DNA of 53,666 nucleotides from a virus: positions 1 to 53,666 of the IMG/VR virus record IMGVR_UViG_3300013126_000043; one strand, written 5' to 3'. The notes below the pieces were generated by a model. That model was not told the origin of the DNA and made no database searches. It worked only from the letters and a program-made list of their open reading frames with translations. How positions within the stretch are numbered: position 1 is the first letter of the stretch; every line of letters starts with the position of its first letter. Positions 23,630-32,452 of this stretch are shown here, one piece after another. The position numbers and the translations under genes were made by a program.

Positions 23630-25617
23630 TGGCTATCATACCTGTAAATATAGAAAATCTAAAACCAAATAAAGAATATATTGTTACAGTTAGAAGCAAG
23701 AACAATGATGTCAATGTTGTTTCGGCATATACTGATTCTGTAAGATTTTCTACACCAACAGATTCTACTATTCCAAATGCTCCAACCAACCTAGTTTTAG
23801 CGGCGTCATTCTTAAATGTGCTATTTAGTTATACAGATAGCGTTGACGAAGATGCAGCTAAATACGAATACGAACTTTATAAGCAGGAGCAAATAGAAAG
23901 TGTTGGAGGCGGGTATCAAGTTATTTCTGCTGCAACTCCGCTAACTCCCCATAGAACTGGTTTTGTGCAAACAAATGTTTTTCTAGTATCAGTCGATGAC
24001 AACAGCGCAACTACCAGCACTTCTTCTGTAACCAATCCAGTTAAATACTACGGAAGGGTTCGCACAATAGACAGCGCAGGAAATATTAGCGATTGGACTT
24101 CTATTGTAGCTTCTGGTGATACTCCTCTTATTGATGAGGAATTCATTGGCTCACTCACTGCAGCAAAAATAACTGCAGGAACAATCGGTGCACATGAAAT
24201 CATTTTAACTCAACCAGGGACTACATATTCTTATACTCCCCCAGCAAATATGGCTGTATTAAGAACATCTAATTATCAGTCTGGTTCAACTGGTTGGTTG
24301 ATTAGAGGTGATGGTTTAGCTGAATTTAATAATATTACAGTTAGGGGAACTGTAGAGGCGACAGCAGGCACTTTCAAGGGCGCCATAGATATTGGTGGAC
24401 CAGACGATGCTTCTCTTCAAGTGGATACAGATGGAAATTTATGGATTGGAGATAGAGATTTTAATGATGCAAAGTTTAGGGTAACTAATACTGGCAATTT
24501 TACAACTACAGGAACAGGTAATATTTCTGGTACGTTAACAGTCACTAGTAACACTACTATTGGCTCCGGAACTGCAGCTGGAGGTTCTCCATATAGTGAA
24601 TTGCTTAGGGTAAATGGTACAACTGTGTTAGCTGGTACAACTTATGTAATTGGATCCACCAATATATCAAGCACACTAAGTGTTACTGGAAATACTACTG
24701 TTGGTTCTGGCACCGCAGCTGGTGGCGCTCCATATAATGAACTTCTTAGAGTTAATGGTACGACAGTTTTGGCTGGCACAACCTATGTAACTGGTGGAAC
24801 AACTGTTTCAGGAAATTTATCAGTTTCAGGAACAACAACTCTTACTGGCACAACAACGTTAAATGGAAATCTAACATTTGGTAATAATGCGCCAATTGTG
24901 CAAGTTAACAATGGAAAGATTAGAGGAAATAATGGGACCGTTTATTGGGAGGTTGATTCCTCTGGATTTAGAGCTGGCTTTTCTGAGGGTGCTAGCAATA
25001 TAGTTTCTGTTGGACAAACCTTAAGAGTGCTAGGCGGAAGTGCCGCTTCACCAGCTATAGGATTTTCTGGTGACGATGATACTGGATTTTATCAAGTTAC
25101 CGCAAATCAATTTGGCGTTTCTGCTGGAGGTAGTTTGGCAGCCTATTTCACGTCTGATCCTTATGTCATTGCCTATACACCTAACACTACAAACTCAACT
25201 ACTGTCAGAGTGCACACCTATGGTTTTGGATATACAACTTTAGGGTATCCATCTTCAAAAAGAGAATTTAAAAATAATATTAATGAGATATCTAATTCAT
25301 TAGCAATTATTGAACAATTAAAGCCATCAACTTTTAAATGGAACAGGATGCCGGACGACGATGACTTTAAGGCTGAATTGCGCTCATTTGTTACAAACTA
25401 TGGATTTATAGCCGAAGAGGTTGCTGAAGTAGATAGTCAATTGGCGACATGGGAACCGTATTCATGGGATGGCATGACTGAAGAAGATAAGAAAAATCAG
25501 ATGTTAGATTTAGATTCATGGATTCCAAGCTATTGGTCAGAGTCAGCAATGATAGCAGTATGCGTAGCTGCTATAAAAGATATAGCAAAAAAACTGAAAG
25601 ATAACAATATATTATGA
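23629..25617 (+). CDS. fibre with fibronectin-like part and S74 chaperone C-terminus
   Basis: 662 residues. The first 160 resemble fibronectin III-like strands (YIVTVRSKNNDVNVVSAYTD). A central part holds ISADKI-like SLTAAKITAGTIGAHE followed by repeated beta-helix segments of Gly/Thr/Ser. The C-terminal 120 residues match an intramolecular chaperone (peptidase S74): SSKREFKNNI with the catalytic Ser/Lys pattern, FKWN and GFIAEEVAEVD. Such domains help trimerise a fibre and then cut themselves off. The stop codon lies within the promoter-like TGATATAAT of the next group. Confidence 0.8.
   Translation: MAIIPVNIENLKPNKEYIVTVRSKNNDVNVVSAYTDSVRFSTPTDSTIPNAPTNLVLAASFLNVLFSYTDSVDEDAAKYEYELYKQEQIESVGGGYQVISAATPLTPHRTGFVQTNVFLVSVDDNSATTSTSSVTNPVKYYGRVRTIDSAGNISDWTSIVASGDTPLIDEEFIGSLTAAKITAGTIGAHEIILTQPGTTYSYTPPANMAVLRTSNYQSGSTGWLIRGDGLAEFNNITVRGTVEATAGTFKGAIDIGGPDDASLQVDTDGNLWIGDRDFNDAKFRVTNTGNFTTTGTGNISGTLTVTSNTTIGSGTAAGGSPYSELLRVNGTTVLAGTTYVIGSTNISSTLSVTGNTTVGSGTAAGGAPYNELLRVNGTTVLAGTTYVTGGTTVSGNLSVSGTTTLTGTTTLNGNLTFGNNAPIVQVNNGKIRGNNGTVYWEVDSSGFRAGFSEGASNIVSVGQTLRVLGGSAASPAIGFSGDDDTGFYQVTANQFGVSAGGSLAAYFTSDPYVIAYTPNTTNSTTVRVHTYGFGYTTLGYPSSKREFKNNINEISNSLAIIEQLKPSTFKWNRMPDDDDFKAELRSFVTNYGFIAEEVAEVDSQLATWEPYSWDGMTEEDKKNQMLDLDSWIPSYWSESAMIAVCVAAIKDIAKKLKDNNIL
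24532..24800 (+). repeat. duplicated beta-helix unit with altered codons
   Basis: Two adjacent units of about 140 bases encode near-identical peptides (GSGTAAGG, then ELLRVNGTTVLAGTTYV) but differ at many synonymous positions. This suggests an old duplication held by selection on the protein. Confidence 0.6.
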
Positions 25618-25623
25618 TATAAT
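25615..25623 (+). promoter_or_regulatory. extended -10 promoter (TGATATAAT)
   Basis: TGATATAAT begins on the stop codon of the S74 fibre gene and lies 24 bases before the gene at 25647. It is identical to the sites at 5458, 5506 and 44723. Confidence 0.5.
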
Positions 25624-25646
25624 ATACTCCTATTTAAGGAGTAATC

Positions 25647-25829
25647 ATGAATAATGATCTTGATATTAATATATTGATTCAAACTTTCAATGAGCGCATG
25701 TCTCAAATGATGACTGAAATAGTTATTAAAGAGGCTACAATTAAACAGTTGACTGCGCAAATTGAACAGTTGAATAGTCAGCAAAAAACAATTAAATCAA
25801 CAAAAACAAAAACAAATGACTTTGAGTGA
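25647..25829 (+). CDS. 60-residue coiled-coil protein
   Basis: AAGGAG lies 5 bases before ATG. The chain begins MNNDLDINILIQTF and from residue 15 shows heptad-like spacing (IVIKEATIKQLTAQIEQL) typical of a short coiled coil, with a Lys/Thr-rich tail. It is the first gene after the extended -10 promoter at 25615. It might be a scaffold or fibre helper; function not known. Confidence 0.6.
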   Translation: MNNDLDINILIQTFNERMSQMMTEIVIKEATIKQLTAQIEQLNSQQKTIKSTKTKTNDFE

Positions 25830-25839
25830 GGTAAATAAA

Positions 25840-26031
25840 ATGTCAGAGATAATTGAAGCAACTGAAGCAACTGAAGCTAAAAAAGAGTTTACAATTGAAA
25901 TCAAAATTTCAGATGCAAACCTACAATATAAGAGCGATTTTAATGAAGCAGAAACTATTTTCTGGATGGAATCTGTCAAAGCCCTTATTTTAAATAACGC
26001 ATTTGCTAGATCACAGCAATCTGGTCAGTAA
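25840..26031 (+). CDS. hypothetical 63-residue acidic protein
   Basis: ATG at 25840 is preferred over one at 25816 because GAGTGAGG lies 8 bases before it and the upstream choice overlaps the previous gene. The product starts MSEIIEATEATEAKKEFTIE: an acidic helix with a repeated EAT unit, then a strand and a helix ending ARSQQSGQ. A hairpin follows the stop. No family recognised. Confidence 0.55.
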   Translation: MSEIIEATEATEAKKEFTIEIKISDANLQYKSDFNEAETIFWMESVKALILNNAFARSQQSGQ

Positions 26032-26052
26032 CTTATAAAAAAAAATCCAGAG

Positions 26053-26071
26053 AGCTACTATTACAGTAGCT
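26053..26071 (+). terminator. hairpin before the portal gene
   Basis: AGCTACT-ATTAC-AGTAGCT followed by TTTTATATT. A seven-pair stem, with a short weak T-tract, so termination may be partial and let some transcripts run into the portal gene. Confidence 0.5.
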
Positions 26072-26090
26072 TTTATATTGGAGAAGACAC

Positions 26091-27755
26091 ATGGCAGTTG
26101 TTGATTTCTTGCCCTTTAGGCAAGTCGATAAAAAAAATAACTTTGTAGCAAAAGCCCTAAAGCCAGAAGAGATAAGTTCTATTAATAAAGCCATGAAAGT
26201 GGCTGCTCTTGCACTTGGCTTTCAGGGTAATACATATTATTATAATAATAGAGCCACCTTTGAGCCTTCTCCATATGACTTCGATAGGATTATGCAGGCA
26301 GCTGATACAGATTCTTATGTCAAGCAGGCAATAAATAAATATAAAGAATTGTTCTGGAAGGAAAGCTGGTCAATAGTAGGCGAAAATCCAGAGGCTGTAT
26401 CATACTTATATCAAAGAATAGATTATATGGAAATGGCCATGAAAAGACCATTTCTGGATTTTCTTATTGAGATTACAGAACATATTGTCAAGTATGCGAA
26501 TGTATTCATTGTTAAAGCCAGAGGCGATATATCCGAATATTTCCCAACACCAATATCAGGTGTAAACGCAGCTCAACCAGTAGTTGGCTATTACTTAATT
26601 CCAACAGAACAAGTAAGAATTTTAAGAGATAAGTTTAATAGACCAAGGTCATATCAGCAAGCTACAGATCCGTTAACCTATATGCCGTCAGAACGTGACC
26701 CTGTGTGGTCAGCTGATCGTGTCATACATATGTATTTAGACAAAAAGTCTGGAAGAGCTTTTGGTACGCCATTCCTAAGTTCAGTTTTAGATGATGTTGT
26801 AGCTTTGCGTCAAATAGAGGAGGATATCCAAAACTTAGTTCATAGAGAATTATTTCCGTTATATAAATACACTATAGGTACAGCAGATCAACCCGCAGAG
26901 CCACAAGAAATCTCTAACGCTGCTTCAGAAATAGAATCTCTAAGAGCAGAGGGGGGCCTAATACTTCCATATAGGCACAATATTGAAGTAATCGGAGCAA
27001 ATAATACCGCACTTGATGCCGCAGGCTACTTAGAGCATTTCAAGGAAAGAGTCGCTGTTGGCCTGGGTGTTGCTCCTCATCACTTAGGCATGATGATGAA
27101 TGGCGGAAATAGATCAGTGTCAGATCGTCTTGACACTGCTCTGTACGATAAGGTTAAGCAGTATCAAAAAATAGTTGCAGAGATGATTAGGGTACACATC
27201 TTTAACGAGCTGTTACTTGAAGGCGGATTTGATCCTGTCACTAATCCATTAGAGGAAGGTTCATCTGATAGATGCTACTTTAAGTTTAATGAGATTGATG
27301 TTGATACTCAGGTTAAAAAAGAAACGCATATTATACAAAAATATGTTAATAATATGATTTCTATAAAAGAAGCAAGATTAGAGCTAGGATTAAATCCTGA
27401 CTACGAAGAAGAGGAAATGTTTGCTGCCATACAAGGCAAGGTGCAAATGGATTTAGCTAAAAATCAAGCTGAGTTAACAATGGCCAAGGCAGAACCAAAA
27501 GATGTCTTGAGAGATGGCGATAAGCAAGCTTCTGCACAAAAGGGTCAAAGAAATCTACCAAATAATAGAAGAGGAGTTGGTAATGCAACTCGTCCGGCAA
27601 ATCAACAAGGTAGAAATACTTCCCCAAATATAAGAAGATCCGATAACGCATGGCTGACATTAGTTGAAAATGCCCTTGAATCAGAGTATACTATAGTTTA
27701 TACAAAAGAGGAAAAGGAAGATAATAATGTCGATCAACCCAACGCTCAAGAATGA
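26091..27755 (+). CDS. portal protein
   Basis: 554 residues with the layout of phage portals. A start domain includes FDRIMQAADTDSYVKQAINKYKELFWK, the usual passage where the chain senses the wing region. It continues with VIHMYLDKKSGRAFGTPFL, a VxRxELFPLYK helix, and VAVGLGVAPHHLGMM, typical of portal stem and crown regions. The last 100 residues are Gln/Asn/Arg-rich and probably disordered. The portal is the dodecameric ring through which TerL packages DNA and on which the tail connectors assemble. GGAGAAGACAC precedes the start. It overlaps the next gene by 29 bases. Confidence 0.88.
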   Translation: MAVVDFLPFRQVDKKNNFVAKALKPEEISSINKAMKVAALALGFQGNTYYYNNRATFEPSPYDFDRIMQAADTDSYVKQAINKYKELFWKESWSIVGENPEAVSYLYQRIDYMEMAMKRPFLDFLIEITEHIVKYANVFIVKARGDISEYFPTPISGVNAAQPVVGYYLIPTEQVRILRDKFNRPRSYQQATDPLTYMPSERDPVWSADRVIHMYLDKKSGRAFGTPFLSSVLDDVVALRQIEEDIQNLVHRELFPLYKYTIGTADQPAEPQEISNAASEIESLRAEGGLILPYRHNIEVIGANNTALDAAGYLEHFKERVAVGLGVAPHHLGMMMNGGNRSVSDRLDTALYDKVKQYQKIVAEMIRVHIFNELLLEGGFDPVTNPLEEGSSDRCYFKFNEIDVDTQVKKETHIIQKYVNNMISIKEARLELGLNPDYEEEEMFAAIQGKVQMDLAKNQAELTMAKAEPKDVLRDGDKQASAQKGQRNLPNNRRGVGNATRPANQQGRNTSPNIRRSDNAWLTLVENALESEYTIVYTKEEKEDNNVDQPNAQE

Positions 27756-28092
27756 GCAGTTAGCAGCATATTTGGCAACAGATGATTCAGTGCGAGCCTT
27801 GGAAAAAGCCGTAGAAAACGGTCAGACTAGACTTGCTCTTCAAGTGGTTTTGGATCTTATTTCTGAATTAACAGAGAGAGTTATGGATTTGGAAGACACT
27901 ATCCATCCAGCCGATGACACTATTTCCAGTGAAGATAATGCACTTGAAAATATAGAGGCTAAAGATCCTGTTCTAAAAGAAGAGTCTGTACAACCTTTTA
28001 TCAAAGAAGAGACAAAAAAGGATGATACGCCTGCTACTGAAAAAGTAGAAAATAACAAGGCGAAGTCTGAGGAGATTAAAATTTCCAAATGA
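27727..28092 (+). CDS. hypothetical acidic protein overlapping the portal gene
   Basis: 121 residues. Residues about 1-60 form helices (RLALQVVLDLISELTERVMDLE) and the rest is a Lys/Glu-rich, probably disordered tail. GAGGAAAAGGAAG lies before ATG inside the portal gene. It ends in an ATGA overlap with the glycosyltransferase gene. An assembly helper or small scaffold-like protein is possible; family not recognised. Confidence 0.55.
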   Translation: MSINPTLKNEQLAAYLATDDSVRALEKAVENGQTRLALQVVLDLISELTERVMDLEDTIHPADDTISSEDNALENIEAKDPVLKEESVQPFIKEETKKDDTPATEKVENNKAKSEEIKISK

Positions 28093-28868
28093 AGCTTTTA
28101 ATAGGTTGTCCAATGTATAAGAGATCTTGGATATTGCCCCATTGGATCCGATGCATCATCAACCAGTCCGTCTCACTTAAGGATATTGGTTTTGTATTCG
28201 AAGTCTCACCGGATGATATTGAAACAATAAATTCTCTTGAAGCTTGGAAAAAATATGATAATAGAATACCTTATTTTAATATAAAGATAAGAAACGATAT
28301 TCCTCATTTCCAGCATGAAAATAATGGAAGACAATGGACTATCTCTAAATATGAAAATATGGTTTCACTAAGAAATTCCTTGCTAAAAACAGTAAGAGAT
28401 ATTGGCCCTGATTATTATCTTAGTCTGGATTCGGACATATTGTTGACTGATCCAAATACAATAGAGCTATTGATGGCACACGTTAAGTCTGGCGCAGATG
28501 CTGTTAATCCATTGATGTTTATGACTCCGTTTGGAACAATGTATCCTAGTGTTATGACATGGAGATCAGATATCGCCAAAAAAGCTTTTAGACAAGAAAA
28601 GTATTCACTAGGAACTTACTTTAAATCTGATGTAATTATGGCAGCAAAAATGATGAATAAAAAAGTCTATTCTAATATAGACTATAACGTTCATGAGCAA
28701 GGTGAAGATGTTGGCTGGTCATGGTCTTGTAAAGAAGCGGGATACAATCTGTATTGCGCTTCCTATATATATGCTCCACATATAATGTCTGAGTTGATGT
28801 ATAATCAGTATTTAAAGCATGGAGATGAAAGATCTCAGTTAATTTCTGAGAACTATGCTAAAGTGTGA
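28089..28868 (+). CDS. glycosyltransferase (GT-A fold)
   Basis: 259 residues. The start MKLLIGCPMYKRSWILP, the DSD metal-binding motif at 114-116 in YYLSLDSDILL, and GEDVGWSWSCKEAGYNLY at about 205-221 are the features of GT-A enzymes that move a sugar from a nucleotide donor in a metal-dependent way. The overall order resembles the Anp1/GT62-like and related families, but the exact one is uncertain. It sits between portal and protease genes, overlapping the previous gene by ATGA, so it may glycosylate a capsid or tail protein. It could also alter host surface sugars. Confidence 0.75.
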   Translation: MKLLIGCPMYKRSWILPHWIRCIINQSVSLKDIGFVFEVSPDDIETINSLEAWKKYDNRIPYFNIKIRNDIPHFQHENNGRQWTISKYENMVSLRNSLLKTVRDIGPDYYLSLDSDILLTDPNTIELLMAHVKSGADAVNPLMFMTPFGTMYPSVMTWRSDIAKKAFRQEKYSLGTYFKSDVIMAAKMMNKKVYSNIDYNVHEQGEDVGWSWSCKEAGYNLYCASYIYAPHIMSELMYNQYLKHGDERSQLISENYAKV

Positions 28869-28891
28869 TATATTTGTATAAAATTGTTCAA

Positions 28892-28900
28892 TGTTATAAA
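28892..28900 (+). promoter_or_regulatory. possible extended -10 promoter (TGTTATAAA)
   Basis: TGTTATAAA in the gap before the protease gene, 45 bases from its start. This gap of 76 bases is one of few in the operon. Confidence 0.35.
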
Positions 28901-28944
28901 AATAAACTTACTATTAAAATAGATATTAATCAATAGGGGAATTC

Positions 28945-30564
28945 ATGTCTTTTGATTTTGTAGAAAACTTTACATTACAGCTTCCTGATTTTTCAAAGTC
29001 AGATATAGATTTTTCAGAATCATTTAACTCCAGGCATGGTTTAATTATCGAAGTCGCCGCAATACATGAGGGCTTGACTGCTAATTATAACCACTACTCG
29101 GCTTTAGAGTTGGAAAAAGCTTTGCAGTCATGGGTTGAACCTTATCCAAAGCCCATCATTCTTAATCATGATTTAAATACAGAGCCAATTGGCAGGGTTA
29201 TGGCAGCCAAGATGGACAAAGAGTCTGATGGAAGCGCATTTGTCAGATTGCAAATTGCAATCACTGATCCTGTGGCAGCTCAAAAAGTTATTGATAAAAG
29301 ATATCTAACTGGTTCAGTTGGAGGAAGGGCTGCTAAGGCTGTTTGCAGTATATCTGGCGACGATCTGGCTACCGAAGATGATTCTGGTCGTCCCCGAATG
29401 CCAAAGTTTAAAAGGGGTAAGGTTTATAAAGGTAAGCTTGCGTACATTGATATGCAGGATATATCATTTAAAGAGTATTCATTTGTTAATCAGCCAGCTG
29501 ACCAAAAGTCTGGAGTTAGATCTACAAAGGTTCAAGATGGTAAAGCAGAAATCTCAGACTCTGATGGCTGGATAGCAAAGAGTGCTGCTTTTATTCTCAG
29601 TATGGATAATGAAGACATTATCTCAATTGAGGAGAACAGATCAATTCTTTCAGACATGAAAAAGAAAGAATCGAAACCAATTTACTTACATTTAAAGGGC
29701 GCATTTTTAACTGCACTAGCCCTTCAGGAAAGTGAAAGTTATATAAGTAATGCTAATTCATTACTATCCAATGAAGATTCTGAAAAAAATAATTCTGAGG
29801 AGACTCATAGCATGAAAGATGTTAATAAAGAAGAGGATATCCTAGCTGTAGCTGAAGGCTTAAGCGAGGATCTTTCTAATATAGCAGCTTCTTCTTCCGA
29901 AGAGCCTTCAGACGTAACTGATGAAAAGGTTGCCGAAGAGGCTTCAGAAGAAAAAGCCGAAGAGGTTTCAGAAGAGTCTGCTTCAGCAGATTCAGAAGAA
30001 AAGAACTCAGCTGACGATTCAGAAGAGGCGGATGTACAAACTGTAGATTCCGAAAATGCTGAAAAGCCAGAAGAGTCATCAGTCGAAGTGACTGATGAGA
30101 ATCAAGAAGAGGCCGAAGAGGTTGATCAGCTCAGCGATAATAAAGAGGGCGTTGAGCAAGACATCGATCCACTTAAGGCTAGAATTCAGCTTCTTGAAGA
30201 AGAAAATGCAAAGCTTAAGAGCGCTTTACATAGAACTTTGGTTGAAAGAGTTGTCGATACCAAGATTGGTCTAGGTTTTGAGTCTGTTGATGATCGCGAA
30301 AAGTTGATCGAAGAGCATGTTGCTCGTACAGCCTCATCGCTAGCTGATACTCTCAGAGATTTGGCTAAGACTCCCGCAAAAGTTAATAAAAGACTTTCTA
30401 ATTTTGTCGGAATGCCAGAAGTTACTTCTGAGGCAGAGGTAAATGAGTCAGAGGGCAATGTTTTGACTGTCGACAAAGAAGAGGAAGTTAGCAAGCCTGC
30501 TTCTTCCGTGGATTCTTTCGAACAGGTTTTAGTAGACGCTCTAATGGGCAGACGTAAACTTTAA
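28945..30564 (+). CDS. prohead protease fused to scaffold
   Basis: 539 residues. Residues 1-190 look like an HK97/T4-type prohead protease: H75 in LNHD, S124 in TGSVGGRA and E177/S179 in FKEYSFVNQPAD. Residues about 290-405 are extremely acidic, and about 412-440 form a coiled coil (KARIQLLEEENAKLKSALH), as in capsid scaffolds. Such proteins shape the procapsid and are then cut by the protease. AATAGGGGAAT precedes the start. An in-frame ATG at 29812 has its own ribosome site and could give scaffold alone. The chain ends LVDALMGRRKL. Confidence 0.85.
   Translation: MSFDFVENFTLQLPDFSKSDIDFSESFNSRHGLIIEVAAIHEGLTANYNHYSALELEKALQSWVEPYPKPIILNHDLNTEPIGRVMAAKMDKESDGSAFVRLQIAITDPVAAQKVIDKRYLTGSVGGRAAKAVCSISGDDLATEDDSGRPRMPKFKRGKVYKGKLAYIDMQDISFKEYSFVNQPADQKSGVRSTKVQDGKAEISDSDGWIAKSAAFILSMDNEDIISIEENRSILSDMKKKESKPIYLHLKGAFLTALALQESESYISNANSLLSNEDSEKNNSEETHSMKDVNKEEDILAVAEGLSEDLSNIAASSSEEPSDVTDEKVAEEASEEKAEEVSEESASADSEEKNSADDSEEADVQTVDSENAEKPEESSVEVTDENQEEAEEVDQLSDNKEGVEQDIDPLKARIQLLEEENAKLKSALHRTLVERVVDTKIGLGFESVDDREKLIEEHVARTASSLADTLRDLAKTPAKVNKRLSNFVGMPEVTSEAEVNESEGNVLTVDKEEEVSKPASSVDSFEQVLVDALMGRRKL
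29812..30564 (+). CDS. nested scaffold protein from an internal start
   Basis: In frame with the protease gene, Met290 is preceded by TCTGAGGAGACTCATAGC, a strong GAGGAG ribosome site 9 bases upstream. A 250-residue product would start MKDVNKEEDILAVAEG and hold only the acidic and coiled-coil parts. This matches the known lambda C/Nu3 arrangement, where the scaffold is made from an internal start. The start marks the exact edge between the protease part and the scaffold part. Translation from this site is not proven. Confidence 0.6.
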   Translation: MKDVNKEEDILAVAEGLSEDLSNIAASSSEEPSDVTDEKVAEEASEEKAEEVSEESASADSEEKNSADDSEEADVQTVDSENAEKPEESSVEVTDENQEEAEEVDQLSDNKEGVEQDIDPLKARIQLLEEENAKLKSALHRTLVERVVDTKIGLGFESVDDREKLIEEHVARTASSLADTLRDLAKTPAKVNKRLSNFVGMPEVTSEAEVNESEGNVLTVDKEEEVSKPASSVDSFEQVLVDALMGRRKL

Positions 30565-30582
30565 TAATTAAGGAGATAGAAA

Positions 30583-31353
30583 ATGAGTTTAGCAAAGTTC
30601 CGCAAGGTTCATAGCAAAACAGGCGCTGGCCGGTTTGTTGTTTCTGAGGGCGTAGCCCCCAGCGCATACTTGCTTCCCCACCCTGGTTTGCCAACATGGT
30701 ATCTAGACAGTGAAGATGATCGTTTTGAGATCGTTATTCCTAAGGGTACTATTCTTTCAGTGGTAGCCGACAGCAATGGCGATGCTCGTGTTGTACCAGC
30801 TAATGGTACAAGCTCAAATAAGAGCTGGGGCGACGTAATGCCTGACTGGGACCCACAAGATGGCGCTACACCAACATCAACAAGTGGTTCAACCGATGCC
30901 GTAACAGTATCAGCTCGTTCCATTCCAGTTGGTTGCGCACAGTATGATCTCTACAGACCATTTGACAAGGGCACATCGCAGGGTGCTGGCTTTATCACTC
31001 ATGGTTATGTAGAGTATCCAATGGTTGCTGGCATTAATGACGACGTAACAGTCGGTTCACTAATCCGTTCCGACTTCATGGGACGCCCAGTAGCAGCCGC
31101 AGCTGCTGATTTTTATAACAGCAGCGCTGTATATAGCTACTTGCAGGTTGGTAAGGTTGTTGAAGTCGAGAAGTTTGCTACAAACTTCGATGACGGCCTC
31201 CTTAGCTACATGCAGCTTCCATCAGATCCAGGTGCGCTAAAGACGGTATATGAACTTACTCGTAGCGGAAGCTACAACGGTAAGCTCGGTATCCGTGCTA
31301 ACCTAGATGTATACAATGTCGTTGGTGCTTTCCGCGTCAATTTGACACTCTAA
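30583..31353 (+). CDS. probable capsid decoration protein
   Basis: 256 residues with AAGGAGATAGAAA before ATG, one of the best ribosome sites here. The chain is beta-rich with no membrane segment (ARSIPVGCAQYDLYRPFD, KTVYELTRSGSYNGK) and starts MSLAKFRKVHSKTGAGRF. Its codons are those of the capsid gene that follows (CGT, CTC, GTC, few AGA), so it is probably made in large amounts. Position between scaffold and capsid is that of decoration or cement proteins. A minor structural role cannot be excluded. Confidence 0.6.
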   Translation: MSLAKFRKVHSKTGAGRFVVSEGVAPSAYLLPHPGLPTWYLDSEDDRFEIVIPKGTILSVVADSNGDARVVPANGTSSNKSWGDVMPDWDPQDGATPTSTSGSTDAVTVSARSIPVGCAQYDLYRPFDKGTSQGAGFITHGYVEYPMVAGINDDVTVGSLIRSDFMGRPVAAAAADFYNSSAVYSYLQVGKVVEVEKFATNFDDGLLSYMQLPSDPGALKTVYELTRSGSYNGKLGIRANLDVYNVVGAFRVNLTL

Positions 31354-31386
31354 TCAAAACAATAACACAGGAGGAATATTCCTAAG

Positions 31387-32445
31387 ATGAGTAAGACAAT
31401 CCAAGAGCTCCTCTCTGGTCTCCCAGCTTGGGAGACTGCACTGACTGAGGACGGGTATATCGATGCAGACAATAGAGTAACCATTAAGGAGGCTTTTGCT
31501 TCACCAGACGCAGCAGCTCTTTTCCCCAAGGTTCTCTCTCGTACGCTAAGAGAAGCAGCTGAGCCACAGCTTCTTGTGACCCCCCTGCTTTCCACTGTTC
31601 GTCTCGGTAAGGGGCGTTCTTTGGAGTTCCCAGCAGTCAATGCTATCCAAGCGGCTGAGATTCCAGAAGGCCAAGAATATCCAGAGCAAGCACTCGCCTT
31701 TGCAAAGCAGGTAGAGGGCAAAGTTTCAAAGAAGGGTGTAAAGCTAGCTTTCACTGAGGAAGTAATTGCTGACTCACTTTGGGACATTGTTGGTCTACAC
31801 GTTCGTGCAGCTGGTCGTGCTATGGCTCGTCTAAAAGAGCAGATTGCTCTTAGCCGCTTCAAGGATGCAGCTACTATCGTTTTTGACAACGATAGCGGTT
31901 CATATGATGACACAACAGGTCTTGACATTAATGGCGTTGCCAATAAGACAGTTACCTGGGATGACATTGTAGACATGGCTGCTGTTCTCATGGCTGAAAA
32001 TCATGTACCAACAGACTTTATCCTTCACCCCCTAATGTGGTCGGTATTCCTTAAGGATTCCATCTTCCACGCCGGTGGTGCAGCTTCTGGTGTTGGTACA
32101 AGCTGGGGCTATCGTCCTCAGTCAGCTGAGGGTGCCCTTAATGCAACAGCCCCCATGGGATTAAACGTCCTTGTTTCGCCATTCGTAAGCTTTACCGCTA
32201 AGAGTGGCGCAACTGCAGCTAAGTCAGACTTGTTCCTCATTGACCGTAACGAGGTAGGTACACTTCTCGTTAAGGACGACATGAGCACTGACCAGTTCGA
32301 TGACCCAAGCCGTGATCTTCGTTCATTAAAGATGAAGGAGCGGTATGACATCGTAATGCTAGGTGACGGCGAAGGTATTACCGTAGCCAAGAATGTCAGA
32401 CTAAGCCGTAACTACGAGATCATGGTTACCAACGAGGCAACCTGA
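31387..32445 (+). CDS. major capsid protein, HK97 fold
   Basis: 352 residues. An acid-rich N-terminus (EALTEDGYIDADNRV) is followed by features of HK97-fold capsid proteins: EFPAVNAIQAAEIPEGQEYPE as E-loop and the long helix DSLWDIVGLHVRAAGRAMARLK as spine, then FILHPLMWSVFLKDS and a C-terminal P-domain strand RYDIVMLGDGEGITVAKN. GGAGG lies about 12 bases before ATG. Codons differ from most neighbours and match highly expressed genes. It is followed by two hairpins. No delta-domain is obvious, so the scaffold is supplied by the preceding fused gene. Confidence 0.9.
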   Translation: MSKTIQELLSGLPAWETALTEDGYIDADNRVTIKEAFASPDAAALFPKVLSRTLREAAEPQLLVTPLLSTVRLGKGRSLEFPAVNAIQAAEIPEGQEYPEQALAFAKQVEGKVSKKGVKLAFTEEVIADSLWDIVGLHVRAAGRAMARLKEQIALSRFKDAATIVFDNDSGSYDDTTGLDINGVANKTVTWDDIVDMAAVLMAENHVPTDFILHPLMWSVFLKDSIFHAGGAASGVGTSWGYRPQSAEGALNATAPMGLNVLVSPFVSFTAKSGATAAKSDLFLIDRNEVGTLLVKDDMSTDQFDDPSRDLRSLKMKERYDIVMLGDGEGITVAKNVRLSRNYEIMVTNEAT

Positions 32446-32452
32446 TAGACCT

